A stretch of DNA of 64,000 nucleotides. It comes from Streptomyces griseoluteus (lineage in GTDB: Bacteria > Actinomycetota > Actinomycetes > Streptomycetales > Streptomycetaceae). Position 1 is the stretch's first letter. Every line of letters begins with the position of its first letter. Below, in pieces: positions 1 to 9,216 of this stretch. The notes beneath the pieces were generated by a model. It searched no databases and was not told the DNA's origin. It saw only the letters and a program-made list of their open reading frames with translations. The DNA lies in the NCBI RefSeq assembly GCF_004784465.1, contig NZ_SRRU01000001.1, positions 992,001 to 1,056,000 on the forward strand, written 5' to 3'. Made by a program: the position numbers and the translations under genes.

Positions 1-201
1 GGAGGCGCCTGCCGTCAGGGACGTCAGACCGGATGCGACGGCCGCGAGCTGGTCGGCGCGGTCGCGGGGGAAGCCTTCGGACATCGCCAGAAGGAGTCCG
101 TCGGCGGAGACCACCACGGTGTGGGACACACCCGGAGTGTTGTCCACGAAGTTGGTGATCAACCAGTTAAGGTTCTGTGCCGCCTGGCTCATCGGGCTCA
201 C
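1..201 (-). CDS. cvnB: Roadblock/LC7-family protein CvnB of the left-hand conservon (partial, cut by window start)
   Basis: Only the N-terminal 67 residues are in the window. They are identical to the first 67 residues of the CvnB at 5002-5424, although the DNA differs at many synonymous positions. Roadblock/LC7 proteins in conservons are thought to bind the partner small GTPase CvnD and to act in a membrane complex under CvnA (family knowledge). I chose the GTG start at 201 because an AGGAG sits 7 nt upstream, inside the end of the preceding cvnA. An ATG three codons further in (192) is possible but badly spaced. The gene starts 1 nt beyond the cvnA stop, so the two are surely cotranscribed and translationally coupled. 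The rest of the operon (cvnC, cvnD) must lie to the left of the window. Confidence 0.9.
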   Translation of the reverse strand, partial: MSPMSQAAQNLNWLITNFVDNTPGVSHTVVVSADGLLLAMSEGFPRDRADQLAAVASGLTSLTAGAS

Positions 202-202
202 A

Positions 203-3200
203 CTAACGCTCCTGGTCGTAGGTGCTGTCAGGACCACCGTGCTGATTGGTGGTGGCCTGGCCGTTCGTTTCACTGCCTGCGCTGCGTCCGCGCTGGACGC
301 CTCGACGCAGGTTGCTCAGCCTGCCCCGGACATCCTCCGGGGCGCGGGAGACCTGTGGGCCCCCCTGAGGGGTGCTCTCGGCGGTGCCCTCGACCAGGTT
401 GGCCTTGGGTACCCGCCGCGGCAGGCCGGAGGACGTGACCCCGCCCGCCTTGGGCTTGCGAAGCTGCGAGGCCTGCTGCCAGCGCTCGTCGTTCGCCGAA
501 CGCCAGTCGTCGGTGCCGCCGCCCGCGGGGGCCGGAGCCTCCTGGCGGCCGAGCGACGCGCCGTTCGCGCCGGCGGAGCGGTTCAGCCCACCCGAACCGT
601 TCAGTCCGTTCGAACCGTTCGCTGCGTTCGGACCGTGCAGTCCGTTCGAGGCGAGGCCGCTGGAACCCAGTCCGCCCGAACCGTTCACGTTCAGGCCGCC
701 GGAGTTGCCCAGCGGGGCCGAGCCGCCCGCGCCACCGCGACGGGGCAGACCCGCGTTGGTCACACCGCCCGCGGCCGGACCGCCCGGCGCCGGACGCTCG
801 AAGCCTCCGTGGCCGTTGGAGCCCAGGTCACCGGGGTCGGCGGCCTGTGCCGGCTCCGACTCCGAAGCGTACTGGGCCGGGTAGCCGTTCTGGAAACCGT
901 TCTGCTGGGGCCAGTCGTCCTGGAAGGACTGCTGCTGCCCGTCGTACGAGCCGCCGAAGGCGTCACCGGCGGGCGCGTTCTGGCCCTGCTGGGGGTAACC
1001 GGACTGCGGGTAGCCGCCGTCCTGCCCGAAGTACTGCTCGTCGTAGGCAGGCTGCTGCTGCTCCTGGTAGGCCTGCTGCTCCGGATAGGCGTCAGCCTGG
1101 GGCTGCCGCTGCTCGGGGAAGCCCGAGCCGTTCTCCGGGTAGCCGCCGGGCGCCTGGTCGAAGCCGTCCTGGTAGCCGGGCCGGCCGTCCTCGGCGCCGT
1201 CCCGCGGGCTGTGCTGGGCCTCCAGCGCCGCCCGGCGCTCCTCGCGCTCCAGGGAACGGCCGACCGGGTCCAGACCGCGGATGTCGTCGGGCACCTCGGT
1301 GTAGCGGCTGTCGTCGAAGCCCAGCTCCGCCGCCGTGCGCATCGGCTGTGCCTGCGCCTGCGGCTGGGGGTTGAAGCTCTCGCCGGCGAACTGCTGCTCC
1401 GGAATGATTTGCGAGACCGTGAACTCCTCGCGCTCGAGCTGCGCCTCGCCGCCACCACCGTGGGTGATCGCGTCGGGGAGCATGACCAGCGAGGTCGTAC
1501 CGGCCTGCTCGCCCGAGGGGCGGAGCTGGACGCGGATGCCGTGCCGGTCGGACAGCCGGCCGACCACGAACAGACCCATGCGCTGGGAGATCGCGGCGTC
1601 CACGGTCGGCGGGTTGGCCAGCTTGTGGTTGATGTCCGCGAAGTCCTCGGCGGTGAGGCCGATGCCCTTGTCGTGGATCTCGATCATCACACGGCCGTCG
1701 GGGAGACGGGTCGCGGTGACGCGGACCTTGGTCTGCGGGGAGGAGAACGTGGTGGCGTTCTCCAGCAGCTCGGCGAGCAGGTGCACGAGGTCGGTGACCG
1801 CGCGGCCGTGGATCTCGGCCTCCGGCACGCCGGACAGCTCGATGCGCTCGTACTGCTCCACCTCGGAGGAGGCGGCGCGCAGCACGTCGACCAGCGGGAC
1901 CGGCTGGTCCCAGCGGCGGCCGGGCTCCTCGCCGGCGAGGACCAGCAGGTTCTCGCCGTTGCGGCGCATACGGGTGGCCAGGTGGTCCAGCTTGAAGAGG
2001 TTCTCGAGCTGGTCCGGGTCGGCCTCGTTGTTCTCCAGGTCGGTGATGAGGGTCAGCTGGCCCTCGATCAGCGACTGGTTGCGGCGCGACAGGTTGGTGA
2101 AGATCGCGTTGATGTTGCCCCGCAGCAGCGCCTGCTCGGAGGCGAGCCGCACCGCCTCGCGGTGGACCTGGTCGAAGGCGCGGGCGACCTCGCCGATCTC
2201 GTCCTTGGTGTGGATCGGGATCGGGGCGACCCGGGTGTCGACCCGGCCGGGGTCGGTACGGGAGAGCTGGTCGACCAGCATCGGCAGGCGCTGCTCGGCG
2301 ATGCCGAAGGCGGCGTTGCGGAGCTGGCGCATCGCGCGGCTCATCTGGCGGGCGACCGTACCGGCCAGGATGAAGGCCAGCAGCAGGACCAGGACGACGG
2401 CGACACCGGTGATGATCGCGGAGGTCTTGGCGTCGTCGGCGATGCCCGACGCCTCGCTCACCGCCTTGTCGGCCATGTCCGACTCGATGGAGCGGTAGGC
2501 CTTGAACTTCAGCGTGTTGACCGCCCACCAGTTGGCGGGGGTGACGCCCTGCACCGCGAGCTGCTGACGCTCCACCGGGTCGGTCGAGTTCAGCTGGGCC
2601 AGCGCCACGACCATCTTCTGCGGGTCGGACGGCGGTGCCTTGTACGAGGGGTCCGTCGCCTTGGCCTCGGCGGCCATCGCGGCACCCTGGTTCTGGATGT
2701 CCCGCTTCTCCTGCTCCAGCCGGTCCGCGTCGGCCTGGGTGCCACCGCCGAGGTACTCCTCGACGGCGATGCCCTCCAGGTAGGCGTAGGAGGAGAGGGC
2801 CACGCGCTGGCTCGCCAGGTTCGGCGCGTCCGGACCGGGCTTGACCAGCATGTGCATGCCGATCGAGCGCTCCAGCGACAGCGCGGCCTTGGTCAGCGAG
2901 ATGGCGTAGACGGTACGTCCGTAGGACGTGATGTTTCCGGTGCCCAGGCCCAGCTCGTTGGCGAACTCCATGAGCGGGTGGGCGATCTTGACGTAGCCCT
3001 CCTCGGTCTGGACGCCGGTGAACTTCGGCCCGTAGGCGCCCGCGCGCAGCGTCTGGAGGAAGGGCTCGGTCTCGCGGAACAGCTTCAGGCGGCGCTCCAG
3101 ACCGGGCTTGGCCGGCATGTTCTGGGCGGCCCGGCTGAAGGCGGCGGCGGCCTGGTCGGTGTTCTTGCGGGCCGCGTCGACCGTGGCCTTGTCCTGGGCC

Positions 3201-3568
3201 GTGGCCGCCTTGCCCTTGAGCAGGGGAGCGGCGCTGAGGTCACGCTCGTTGTACAGCGCGTCGGCGTAGGACAGGGACGTCTGCACCAGGATCGCGGTGT
3301 TCTCCGCGTCCTGGGCGTCCTGCCAGGTGTCGATCGAGTTCTTCACCTGGAAGCCGCCCATGACGAGGGCGACCAGCACAGGTATGAGCAGGATCGCGTT
3401 CAGCCTTGTCGGCACACGCCAGTTGCGCGGGGAGAAGCGGCCCCCGCTGGACGCGGGAGCGGCCTCCGGCTCCGGTCCGGCCACCACGGGGGTGGGCGCC
3501 GCAGCGCGCGGCGGCGGGGTGAAGTTGCCCCGTGCCGACGGCTCGGGACCGTTCTTGCTTCGCCTCAC
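203..3568 (-). CDS. cvnA: Conservon sensor-kinase-like membrane protein CvnA (left-hand operon)
   Basis: A histidine-kinase-like sensor of 1121 residues. Order of parts: short cytoplasmic N-terminus; membrane helix at about 56-74; extracellular nitrate/nitrite-sensing-type helical region; second membrane helix at about 385-408; HAMP; a DHL-type dimerisation segment (LFKLDHLATRMRR); and a HATPase domain with N-box ELLENAT near 596 and the motif HDKGIGL. A tail of about 400 residues follows, rich in Gln, Gly, Pro, Asn and Ser and probably disordered. The tail ends in a segment (GGVTSSGLPRRVPKANLV) that also closes the second CvnA. I chose GTG 3568 because GAGAGG lies upstream and the second cvnA has the same start context; an upstream start at 3598 is possible. 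It heads an operon with cvnB. Whether it autophosphorylates cannot be read from the sequence. Confidence 0.9.
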   Translation of the reverse strand: MRRSKNGPEPSARGNFTPPPRAAAPTPVVAGPEPEAAPASSGGRFSPRNWRVPTRLNAILLIPVLVALVMGGFQVKNSIDTWQDAQDAENTAILVQTSLSYADALYNERDLSAAPLLKGKAATAQDKATVDAARKNTDQAAAAFSRAAQNMPAKPGLERRLKLFRETEPFLQTLRAGAYGPKFTGVQTEEGYVKIAHPLMEFANELGLGTGNITSYGRTVYAISLTKAALSLERSIGMHMLVKPGPDAPNLASQRVALSSYAYLEGIAVEEYLGGGTQADADRLEQEKRDIQNQGAAMAAEAKATDPSYKAPPSDPQKMVVALAQLNSTDPVERQQLAVQGVTPANWWAVNTLKFKAYRSIESDMADKAVSEASGIADDAKTSAIITGVAVVLVLLLAFILAGTVARQMSRAMRQLRNAAFGIAEQRLPMLVDQLSRTDPGRVDTRVAPIPIHTKDEIGEVARAFDQVHREAVRLASEQALLRGNINAIFTNLSRRNQSLIEGQLTLITDLENNEADPDQLENLFKLDHLATRMRRNGENLLVLAGEEPGRRWDQPVPLVDVLRAASSEVEQYERIELSGVPEAEIHGRAVTDLVHLLAELLENATTFSSPQTKVRVTATRLPDGRVMIEIHDKGIGLTAEDFADINHKLANPPTVDAAISQRMGLFVVGRLSDRHGIRVQLRPSGEQAGTTSLVMLPDAITHGGGGEAQLEREEFTVSQIIPEQQFAGESFNPQPQAQAQPMRTAAELGFDDSRYTEVPDDIRGLDPVGRSLEREERRAALEAQHSPRDGAEDGRPGYQDGFDQAPGGYPENGSGFPEQRQPQADAYPEQQAYQEQQQPAYDEQYFGQDGGYPQSGYPQQGQNAPAGDAFGGSYDGQQQSFQDDWPQQNGFQNGYPAQYASESEPAQAADPGDLGSNGHGGFERPAPGGPAAGGVTNAGLPRRGGAGGSAPLGNSGGLNVNGSGGLGSSGLASNGLHGPNAANGSNGLNGSGGLNRSAGANGASLGRQEAPAPAGGGTDDWRSANDERWQQASQLRKPKAGGVTSSGLPRRVPKANLVEGTAESTPQGGPQVSRAPEDVRGRLSNLRRGVQRGRSAGSETNGQATTNQHGGPDSTYDQER

Positions 3569-3935
3569 TCGACCAACAACCTCTCGGCGGGTCGGCACCT
3601 GTCGTGCCGCAGTCTCTCAGAGCCCGGTTCCTCTTCGACCACTCAGTACGTCTTTGACCCCTGGGCAGTTCAGGCATTCCAGCATGCCGACCTGGGCAGT
3701 AACAAACGGGGACGGCGCCGTTGTAAGCAGCAGATAAAACGGGTCATTACCGAGCGAGCCCCGCAAATGGCAAGGGCTTTGTGAGCGCAGCGGCACCGGT
3801 CGACCGCGTCGCGTGGCGAACTGCGGGATTTCCTCTGCCGAACTGTTATGAACACCGGAGCCGGCCGTGTCAAAGGCCACAGCCGGCTCCGGGTGTGCTA
3901 CGACAACTGCCTTAGGGCAGATCGCACTTGAGGCC
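3569..3935. other. Gap between the two conservons
   Basis: This stretch holds the terminator of the right-hand conservon (3852-3896) and, closer to 3569, the presumed minus-strand promoter of the left-hand cvnA. I could not pick out a convincing -10/-35 pair for that promoter. A long antisense reading frame crosses from cvnA into this gap but has no coding character of its own. No gene is supported here. Confidence 0.5.
3852..3896 (-). terminator. Hairpin terminator after the right-hand conservon
   Basis: Arms GGAGCCGGC and GCCGGCTCC, extended by CACC/GGGTG, form a GC-rich stem 40 nt beyond the cvnD stop. It separates the two conservons, which therefore look like independent transcription units. 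Confidence 0.7.
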
Positions 3936-4511
3936 CTACCGCAGACGGGCCATCAGGGCGTGCTCGACCAGGGTGATCAGCGCGCTCTTGGCGTCCGAGC
4001 GGTGCCGGGCGTCGGTCGTGATGATCGGGGCGTCAGGCCCGATCTGCAGGGCCTCGCGGACCTCGTCCGGGTTGTACGGCTGCTGGCCGTCGAAGCCGTT
4101 GAGGGCGACGACGAACGGCAGGCCCGAGTTCTCGAAGTAGTCCACGGCCGGGAAACAGTCCGCGAGCCGCCGGGTGTCCACGAGCACCACCGCGCCGATG
4201 GCGCCGCGCACCAGGTCGTCCCACATGAACCAGAAGCGGTCCTGACCGGGCGTACCGAAGAGGTACAGGATCAGGTCCTGGTCCAGGGTGATACGGCCGA
4301 AGTCCATGGCCACCGTGGTGGTGGTCTTGTCCCCGGTGTGGGTGAGGTCGTCGATGCCCGCGGACGCGGACGTCATGACGGCCTCGGTGCGCAGGGGATT
4401 GATCTCCGAGACGGCGCCCACGAACGTGGTCTTGCCCACGCCGAAGCCGCCCGCCACCACGATCTTGGCGGAGGTCGTGGCCCGCCCCGAGTCAGAGCTT
4501 GCGAAGTCCAC
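3936..4511 (-). CDS. cvnD: Conservon Ras/MglA-like small GTPase CvnD
   Basis: A 191-residue GTP-binding protein. The P-loop GGFGVGKTT lies at residues 21-29, and the switch-II-type FGTPGQ near 86-91. An ALNGFDG segment near 137 stands where classical GTPases have NKxD, the usual departure in this family. CvnD proteins work with CvnA, CvnB and CvnC in a membrane-associated complex resembling eukaryotic G-protein assemblies (family knowledge). The GTG start at 4511 overlaps the end of cvnC by 20 nt, with AAAGGG upstream inside cvnC, so translation is coupled. No cytochrome P450 gene (cvnE of some conservons) follows; a terminator comes next. Confidence 0.95.
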   Translation of the reverse strand: MDFASSDSGRATTSAKIVVAGGFGVGKTTFVGAVSEINPLRTEAVMTSASAGIDDLTHTGDKTTTTVAMDFGRITLDQDLILYLFGTPGQDRFWFMWDDLVRGAIGAVVLVDTRRLADCFPAVDYFENSGLPFVVALNGFDGQQPYNPDEVREALQIGPDAPIITTDARHRSDAKSALITLVEHALMARLR

Positions 4512-4890
4512 TGAGCACCCTTTCGAGCAGCGTCACATCGGGAGCGCCGCCGTTGTTCTCGTCGCCGCCCGGCTGGTGAACGGCGACCATGCCGGCCTCG
4601 GCGAGGTCGGCCACCAGAATGCGGGCCACGCCGAGGGGCATGGCCAGGAGCGCGGAGACCTCCGCGACCGACTTGACCTCCCGGCAGAGGTGGCAGATGC
4701 GCTGGTGCTCAGGGAGCATTCCCATCAGCGCTGCCGGGTCGGCCGTGGTGCTGATCAGCGCCTCGATGGCGAGCTGGTAGCGCGGCCGGGTCCGGCCACC
4801 GGTCATCGCGTAAGGACGTACCAGTGGCTGGTCGCCCTCATCGCCGTACGGTTCCGCGTACGGATCATGAGAGGCGTTGGGCGGGGTCAT
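4492..4890 (-). CDS. cvnC: Conservon DUF742 protein CvnC
   Basis: A 132-residue DUF742 protein. It has a disordered acidic N-terminus with VRPYAMTGGRT, followed by a winged-helix-like fold containing the family signature LPEHQRICHLCREVKSVAEV. The CHLC pair of cysteines could bind a metal or respond to redox, but that is inference. The ATG start has an excellent GGAGG 4 nt upstream. It lies 111 nt downstream of cvnB, the only sizeable gap in the operon, and overlaps cvnD by 20 nt. Its role in conservons is to interact with the other Cvn proteins; no enzymatic function is known. Confidence 0.93.
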   Translation of the reverse strand: MTPPNASHDPYAEPYGDEGDQPLVRPYAMTGGRTRPRYQLAIEALISTTADPAALMGMLPEHQRICHLCREVKSVAEVSALLAMPLGVARILVADLAEAGMVAVHQPGGDENNGGAPDVTLLERVLSGLRKL

Positions 4891-5001
4891 GAATCCTCCG
4901 GGCGGGACAGCAAGTTGGTCAGTCGTGCCGTCTGACGGGGCCGGTGGGGGGATTGTGGCGGCCGGACGGTTGTTTCGTGTGCTGGGTGGTGCCGGGGTGG
5001 G

Positions 5002-5424
5002 TCAGTGGAGCAGACTGCCTTGTAGTTCGGCGCGCAGGTCCGGGGTGAGTACCGCACCCGCGCGGTCGACGAGCAGGGTCATCTCGTAGCCCACGAGGCC
5101 GATGTCGCACTCGGGGTGCGCGAGGACGGCGAGGGACGACCCGTCCGAGACGGACATGAGGAACAGAAAGCCGCGTTCCATCTCGACGACGGTCTGCGCC
5201 ACGCTGCCACCCTCGAAGATCCGGGATGCCCCGGCCGTGAGAGAGGTCAGGCCGGACGCGACGGCCGCCAACTGGTCGGCGCGGTCCCTCGGGAAGCCTT
5301 CGGACATCGCCAGCAGAAGGCCGTCGGCGGAGACCACCACCGTGTGCGACACCCCTGGGGTGTTGTCCACGAAGTTGGTGATCAACCAGTTCAGGTTCTG
5401 TGCCGCCTGGCTCATCGGACTCAA
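5002..5424 (-). CDS. cvnB: Conservon roadblock/LC7 protein CvnB (right-hand operon)
   Basis: A complete roadblock/LC7 protein of 140 residues, probably a regulator of the CvnD GTPase. The TTG start at 5424 directly abuts the cvnA stop and has AGGAG 6 nt upstream. The alternative ATG at 5415 would put that site 15 nt away. The left-hand cvnB uses GTG at the equivalent codon, so the non-ATG start and its ribosome site are conserved. Its first 67 residues are identical to the partial paralog at the left edge of the window. The gene lies in the order cvnA-cvnB-cvnC-cvnD. Confidence 0.92.
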   Translation of the reverse strand: MSPMSQAAQNLNWLITNFVDNTPGVSHTVVVSADGLLLAMSEGFPRDRADQLAAVASGLTSLTAGASRIFEGGSVAQTVVEMERGFLFLMSVSDGSSLAVLAHPECDIGLVGYEMTLLVDRAGAVLTPDLRAELQGSLLH

Positions 5425-8400
5425 CTAACGCTCCTGCTGGTGAGTGGGGCTCGGGAAGCTGCCGGTCTGGCCGCCCCCGGCCTGACGGCCCTGAGCGATA
5501 CCCCGACGGAGATTGGTCAGCCGGCCGCGTACGTCGTCAGGCGCACGGGAGACCTGCGGACCGCTGTGGTGCTGTTGCTGCTGTGCCGTGCCCGGGACGA
5601 GGTTCGCCTTGGGCACACGGCGCGGCAGACCGGAGGTGGTGACACCGCCCGCCGCGGGCTGTCGTACGCGCTCCGCCTGCCGGACGAGTTCGTCGTTCGG
5701 AGAGGTGCGCCACGAGCCGGTGGTGGACGACGACTGCTGCGGGGCGGGCGTGGGGGCCTGCGCCTGCGACTGCTGAGGGGCGGCCGGAGCGGACTCCGGC
5801 TGCTGCTGTTCCTGCTGGAACCAGTTGGTCTCCAGCGTGTCGTACAGCGGGGTACGGCCGTCACCAGGGCTGCCGGCGGGGGCCGGGGGCAGCGCCCAGT
5901 TGTCGGCCGGCGCCTGACGCGCCGGACGCTGCGGGGCGGCGGGCCGCTGCTGCTCGAACTGGCCGGTGTTGCCCGCCTGGTTCGGGTTCTGCGCGGCCTG
6001 GTTGCCGTTCTGGTGCAGCGCCGGGCGGCCGGGCAGCGCGTGCTGGCCGGTCTGGCCGGCCTGGTACGCGTCGTAGCCCTGCTGGACCGGGAACTGGCCG
6101 GTGTGCTGCGGGGCCTGCGGGTTCTGCTGGCCCTGCTGCCGGCCCTGGGGGCCGCCGAACAGGTCGGGGCGGGTGTACTCGTCGCCGCCCTGCTGACGGC
6201 CGTAGCCGCCCGCCTGCTGGGCGCCGGGCTGGTGGTACTGGCCCATGTTCTGCTGGTCGCCCGCACCCGGACGCTGGAACTGCCCTGTGTGCTGGACCCC
6301 GTTGGCGCCGGGCCGGGCGAACTGCCCGGTGTGCTGCTGCTGATCGCCCGCGCCGTACAGGTCCTGGCGGGGGAAGCCACCGGTCTGCGACGGGTCCTGC
6401 GCGTCGATGCGGGGCATCTCGGCGGTGCCGCCCATGCCCTGCCGGTCGTCGATGCGCGGCATGCGCGCGGTCTGCGACGGGTCCTGCTCGTCGTGGCCGC
6501 GCGGCACGTCCAGTGAGGCACGCGAGGCCGGGTTGCCGCCGGGCAGCTCGGCACGCGGGCCACCACGCGGCGGGAGCTGCGGCTGACGCCCCTGCTCGGC
6601 ACCTGCGCCGGCGCCACCGCGCTGCTGCTGGGCCGGGCCGCGGCCGCCGAAGGCGTCCTGCTGCGGGCCGCCGGGGTTCGCGGGGTGCATGCCCTGCGGG
6701 GCACCCGGAGCCTGGCCGGCGGGGGCCGGACGGTTCTGCTGGTTCTGCTGGCTGGACTGGTTCGGCTGGAAGGCACCGGGGCCCTGCGGGCCACGGGCGG
6801 CACCGGGACCGCCGGGACGGCCGCCGTTCTGACCGGTGCCGGGAAGCGCCGCTCGCGGACCCTGGCCCGCGCCGACCTGGCCGCGCTGGCCGGGGCCGCC
6901 GGTGAGGCGTCCGCCGGCGGCCGGGGCGCCGCCGAGGGCACCGCCACCGCCACCGCCGTTGTTCCGGCGCGCCGCCGCGGCACCGGCCGCTGCCTGCGCG
7001 GCGGCGGGACCGCCACCGGAACCAGAGGCGCCGGCCTTGCCCGGAGCGGGCTTCTTGCCGCCCTGGGCGACGTCGACGGGCAGCATGACCAGCGCGGTCG
7101 TACCACCGGAGTCGGACGGGCGGAGCTGGATGCGGATGCCGTGGCGCTGCGACAGACGGCCGACCACGAACAGACCCATGCGGCGGGAGACCGACACGTC
7201 CACGGTGGGCGGCGCGGCGAGGCGCTCGTTGATCGCGGCGAGGTCCTCGGGGGAGAGGCCGATGCCGGTGTCGTGGATCTCGATCAGCACGCGGCCGTCG
7301 GGCAGCGCGTGACCGGTGACCTTGACCTTGGTCTGCGGGGAGGAGAACGAGGTGGCGTTCTCCAGCAGCTCGGCGAGGAGGTGCACGAGGTCGTTGACGA
7401 CGCGGCCGGCGACCTCGGTGCTCGGCACCGACGCCAGCTCGATGCGCTCGTACTGCTCCACCTCGGAGGCGGCGGCGCGGAGCACGTCGACCAGCGGGAC
7501 CGGGCGGGTCCAGCGCCGGCCGGGCTCCTCACCGGCGAGGACGAGGAGGTTCTCGCCGTTACGGCGCATGCGGGTCGCGAGGTGGTCGAGCTTGAACAGC
7601 GAGGAGAGCTGGTCGGGGTCGGCCTCGCGGGACTCCAGCTCGGAGATGAGCGAGAGCTGACGCTGGATCAGACCCTGGGAGCGGCGCGAGAGGTTGGTGA
7701 ACATCGCGTTGACGTTGCCTCGCAGCAGCGCCTGCTCGGCGGCGAGCCGGACCGCCTCGTGGTGCACCTCGTCGAAGGCCGCGGCCACCTTGCCGATCTC
7801 GTCCCGCGAGTGCACACCGACCGACTCCACGGACGTGTCGACGTCCTGCGGGTCGGACTCGGAGAGCTGCTTGACCAGCTCGGGCAGGCGGTCCTGGGCG
7901 ACCTTGGTGGCGGTGTCCTGGAGACGGCGCAGCGAGCGGATCATGGACCGGGCCACGACGAACGCGCCGACCAGCGAGACACCGAGCACGAGCAGGATCA
8001 GCACACCCGAGATGATCGCCTCCTGCTCGGAGGTCGCCTTCAGCTCGCGGGCCTTCTGCTCCATGCTGTCGAGCAGCTCGTGCTCGATCTTCTTCATCTG
8101 CTGGATCTTGGTGGAGCTGTCGTCCACCCAGTCCAGGTACGAGCGCGCCGGCTGTCCCGCCAGGCCGTCGCGCGACTCGAAGACGCGCTTGGCGTAGAGG
8201 TCGGCGGCCTGGATCGTCGGGTTGTTCTCGTCGATGGGCTTGAGGATCTCCTCGGCGCCCTGGCTCGCGTAGACCTTGCGGAAGATGTTGAGCTCGGAGC
8301 CCTCGCTGTCGTACGCGGCCTCGCCGTAGAGGCGGTCGTTGGTCGACAGGTCGCCCTTGGTGGCGTTGCTGGCGGGCAGGGCGGCCGCGATGACGGCTCG

Positions 8401-9216
8401 CTGCACCGAGGCGTACTCCTTGGCCGTGGAGAACGCGGCCAGGGCGCGGGTGCGCTGGATCATCTCCGGGTTGCTCGACGCCTCGGCCATGTCCTGGGAG
8501 AGGTCGATGAGCTGGGTGATCAGCCGGTGGTACGCCTCGACGGTCTGGGTCGAGTTGCCCTCGGAGGAGTACGCGTCCCGGCGGATCTTGCCGAGTGCGT
8601 CGAGCTGGGAGACCAGGCCGACCAGGGTGTCGCGGACGCCCTGGAGGTTGCCGCCCTTGCTCGCCGCGTCGATGTCCTCGGCGGAGTCCTCGAAGGTCTT
8701 CTTCGCGTTGTCCGTCTTGTCGCGGAAGCCCTTGACCGTGTAGTCGGACGACTTGAGACCGTGCGCCAGGGGACCGGCGGACTGGTCGCGCTCCTCCTGG
8801 AGGGCGGCGGCCAGCTCGGTCGCGCGCTGGGTCATCTCGGTCAGCAGCTTCATGTTGTCGAGCTGCTTGATGTCGTCCATCGAGTCGCCGATGCGCAGAC
8901 CACCGAGCGTGGTGGCCGCGACCACCGGCAGCGCGAGCAGCGAGACCAGACGCGTGGAGATGCGCCAGTTGCGCAGCGCCATGCGCGAGCCGGTGCTGGG
9001 CGTGCTCTTCGCGGTCTTCGCGGCGGGTGCCACGGGCTTGGTGCCGGACGCGCCGGCCGGGGCGGACGCGCCGGGGCGTCCCCCGCGCTCGCCGTTGTCG
9101 CCGGAAGGGCCCTTGCCGGCGCTCTGGGCGTGCTGGTGCGAGGAACCACGGTCGGTCCCGCCGTGCGGCTCCGGCTCGGCCGAAGCGCTGCCATCCCTCT
9201 TGAAACGTCCCTGCAC
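5425..9216 (-). CDS. cvnA: Conservon sensor-kinase-like membrane protein CvnA (right-hand operon)
   Basis: A 1263-residue paralog of the protein at 203-3568. Membrane helices lie at about 82-104 and 400-425 and flank an extracellular helical sensing region. HAMP follows, then the same FKLDHLATRMRRNGENLL dimerisation-type segment and a HATPase domain (ELLENATSF near 612, HDTGIGL). A tail of about 550 residues is rich in Gln, Gly, Pro and Asn, with repeated HTGQF and MPRID-type motifs. It ends in the conserved GGVTTSGLPRRVPKANLV block and a basic segment. I chose GTG 9216 for its AGAGG site, matching the paralog; a start at 9267 is also open. The sensing and kinase parts are conserved between paralogs, whereas the tails differ except at their very ends. 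Confidence 0.9.
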   Translation of the reverse strand: MQGRFKRDGSASAEPEPHGGTDRGSSHQHAQSAGKGPSGDNGERGGRPGASAPAGASGTKPVAPAAKTAKSTPSTGSRMALRNWRISTRLVSLLALPVVAATTLGGLRIGDSMDDIKQLDNMKLLTEMTQRATELAAALQEERDQSAGPLAHGLKSSDYTVKGFRDKTDNAKKTFEDSAEDIDAASKGGNLQGVRDTLVGLVSQLDALGKIRRDAYSSEGNSTQTVEAYHRLITQLIDLSQDMAEASSNPEMIQRTRALAAFSTAKEYASVQRAVIAAALPASNATKGDLSTNDRLYGEAAYDSEGSELNIFRKVYASQGAEEILKPIDENNPTIQAADLYAKRVFESRDGLAGQPARSYLDWVDDSSTKIQQMKKIEHELLDSMEQKARELKATSEQEAIISGVLILLVLGVSLVGAFVVARSMIRSLRRLQDTATKVAQDRLPELVKQLSESDPQDVDTSVESVGVHSRDEIGKVAAAFDEVHHEAVRLAAEQALLRGNVNAMFTNLSRRSQGLIQRQLSLISELESREADPDQLSSLFKLDHLATRMRRNGENLLVLAGEEPGRRWTRPVPLVDVLRAAASEVEQYERIELASVPSTEVAGRVVNDLVHLLAELLENATSFSSPQTKVKVTGHALPDGRVLIEIHDTGIGLSPEDLAAINERLAAPPTVDVSVSRRMGLFVVGRLSQRHGIRIQLRPSDSGGTTALVMLPVDVAQGGKKPAPGKAGASGSGGGPAAAQAAAGAAAARRNNGGGGGGALGGAPAAGGRLTGGPGQRGQVGAGQGPRAALPGTGQNGGRPGGPGAARGPQGPGAFQPNQSSQQNQQNRPAPAGQAPGAPQGMHPANPGGPQQDAFGGRGPAQQQRGGAGAGAEQGRQPQLPPRGGPRAELPGGNPASRASLDVPRGHDEQDPSQTARMPRIDDRQGMGGTAEMPRIDAQDPSQTGGFPRQDLYGAGDQQQHTGQFARPGANGVQHTGQFQRPGAGDQQNMGQYHQPGAQQAGGYGRQQGGDEYTRPDLFGGPQGRQQGQQNPQAPQHTGQFPVQQGYDAYQAGQTGQHALPGRPALHQNGNQAAQNPNQAGNTGQFEQQRPAAPQRPARQAPADNWALPPAPAGSPGDGRTPLYDTLETNWFQQEQQQPESAPAAPQQSQAQAPTPAPQQSSSTTGSWRTSPNDELVRQAERVRQPAAGGVTTSGLPRRVPKANLVPGTAQQQQHHSGPQVSRAPDDVRGRLTNLRRGIAQGRQAGGGQTGSFPSPTHQQER

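Noticed and set aside
119-3784. Very long plus-strand open frame opposite the left-hand cvnA
   Set aside because: It is the antisense shadow of cvnA caused by high GC. Its product is Arg/Gly/Val-rich, has no domain, and crosses the gap between operons.
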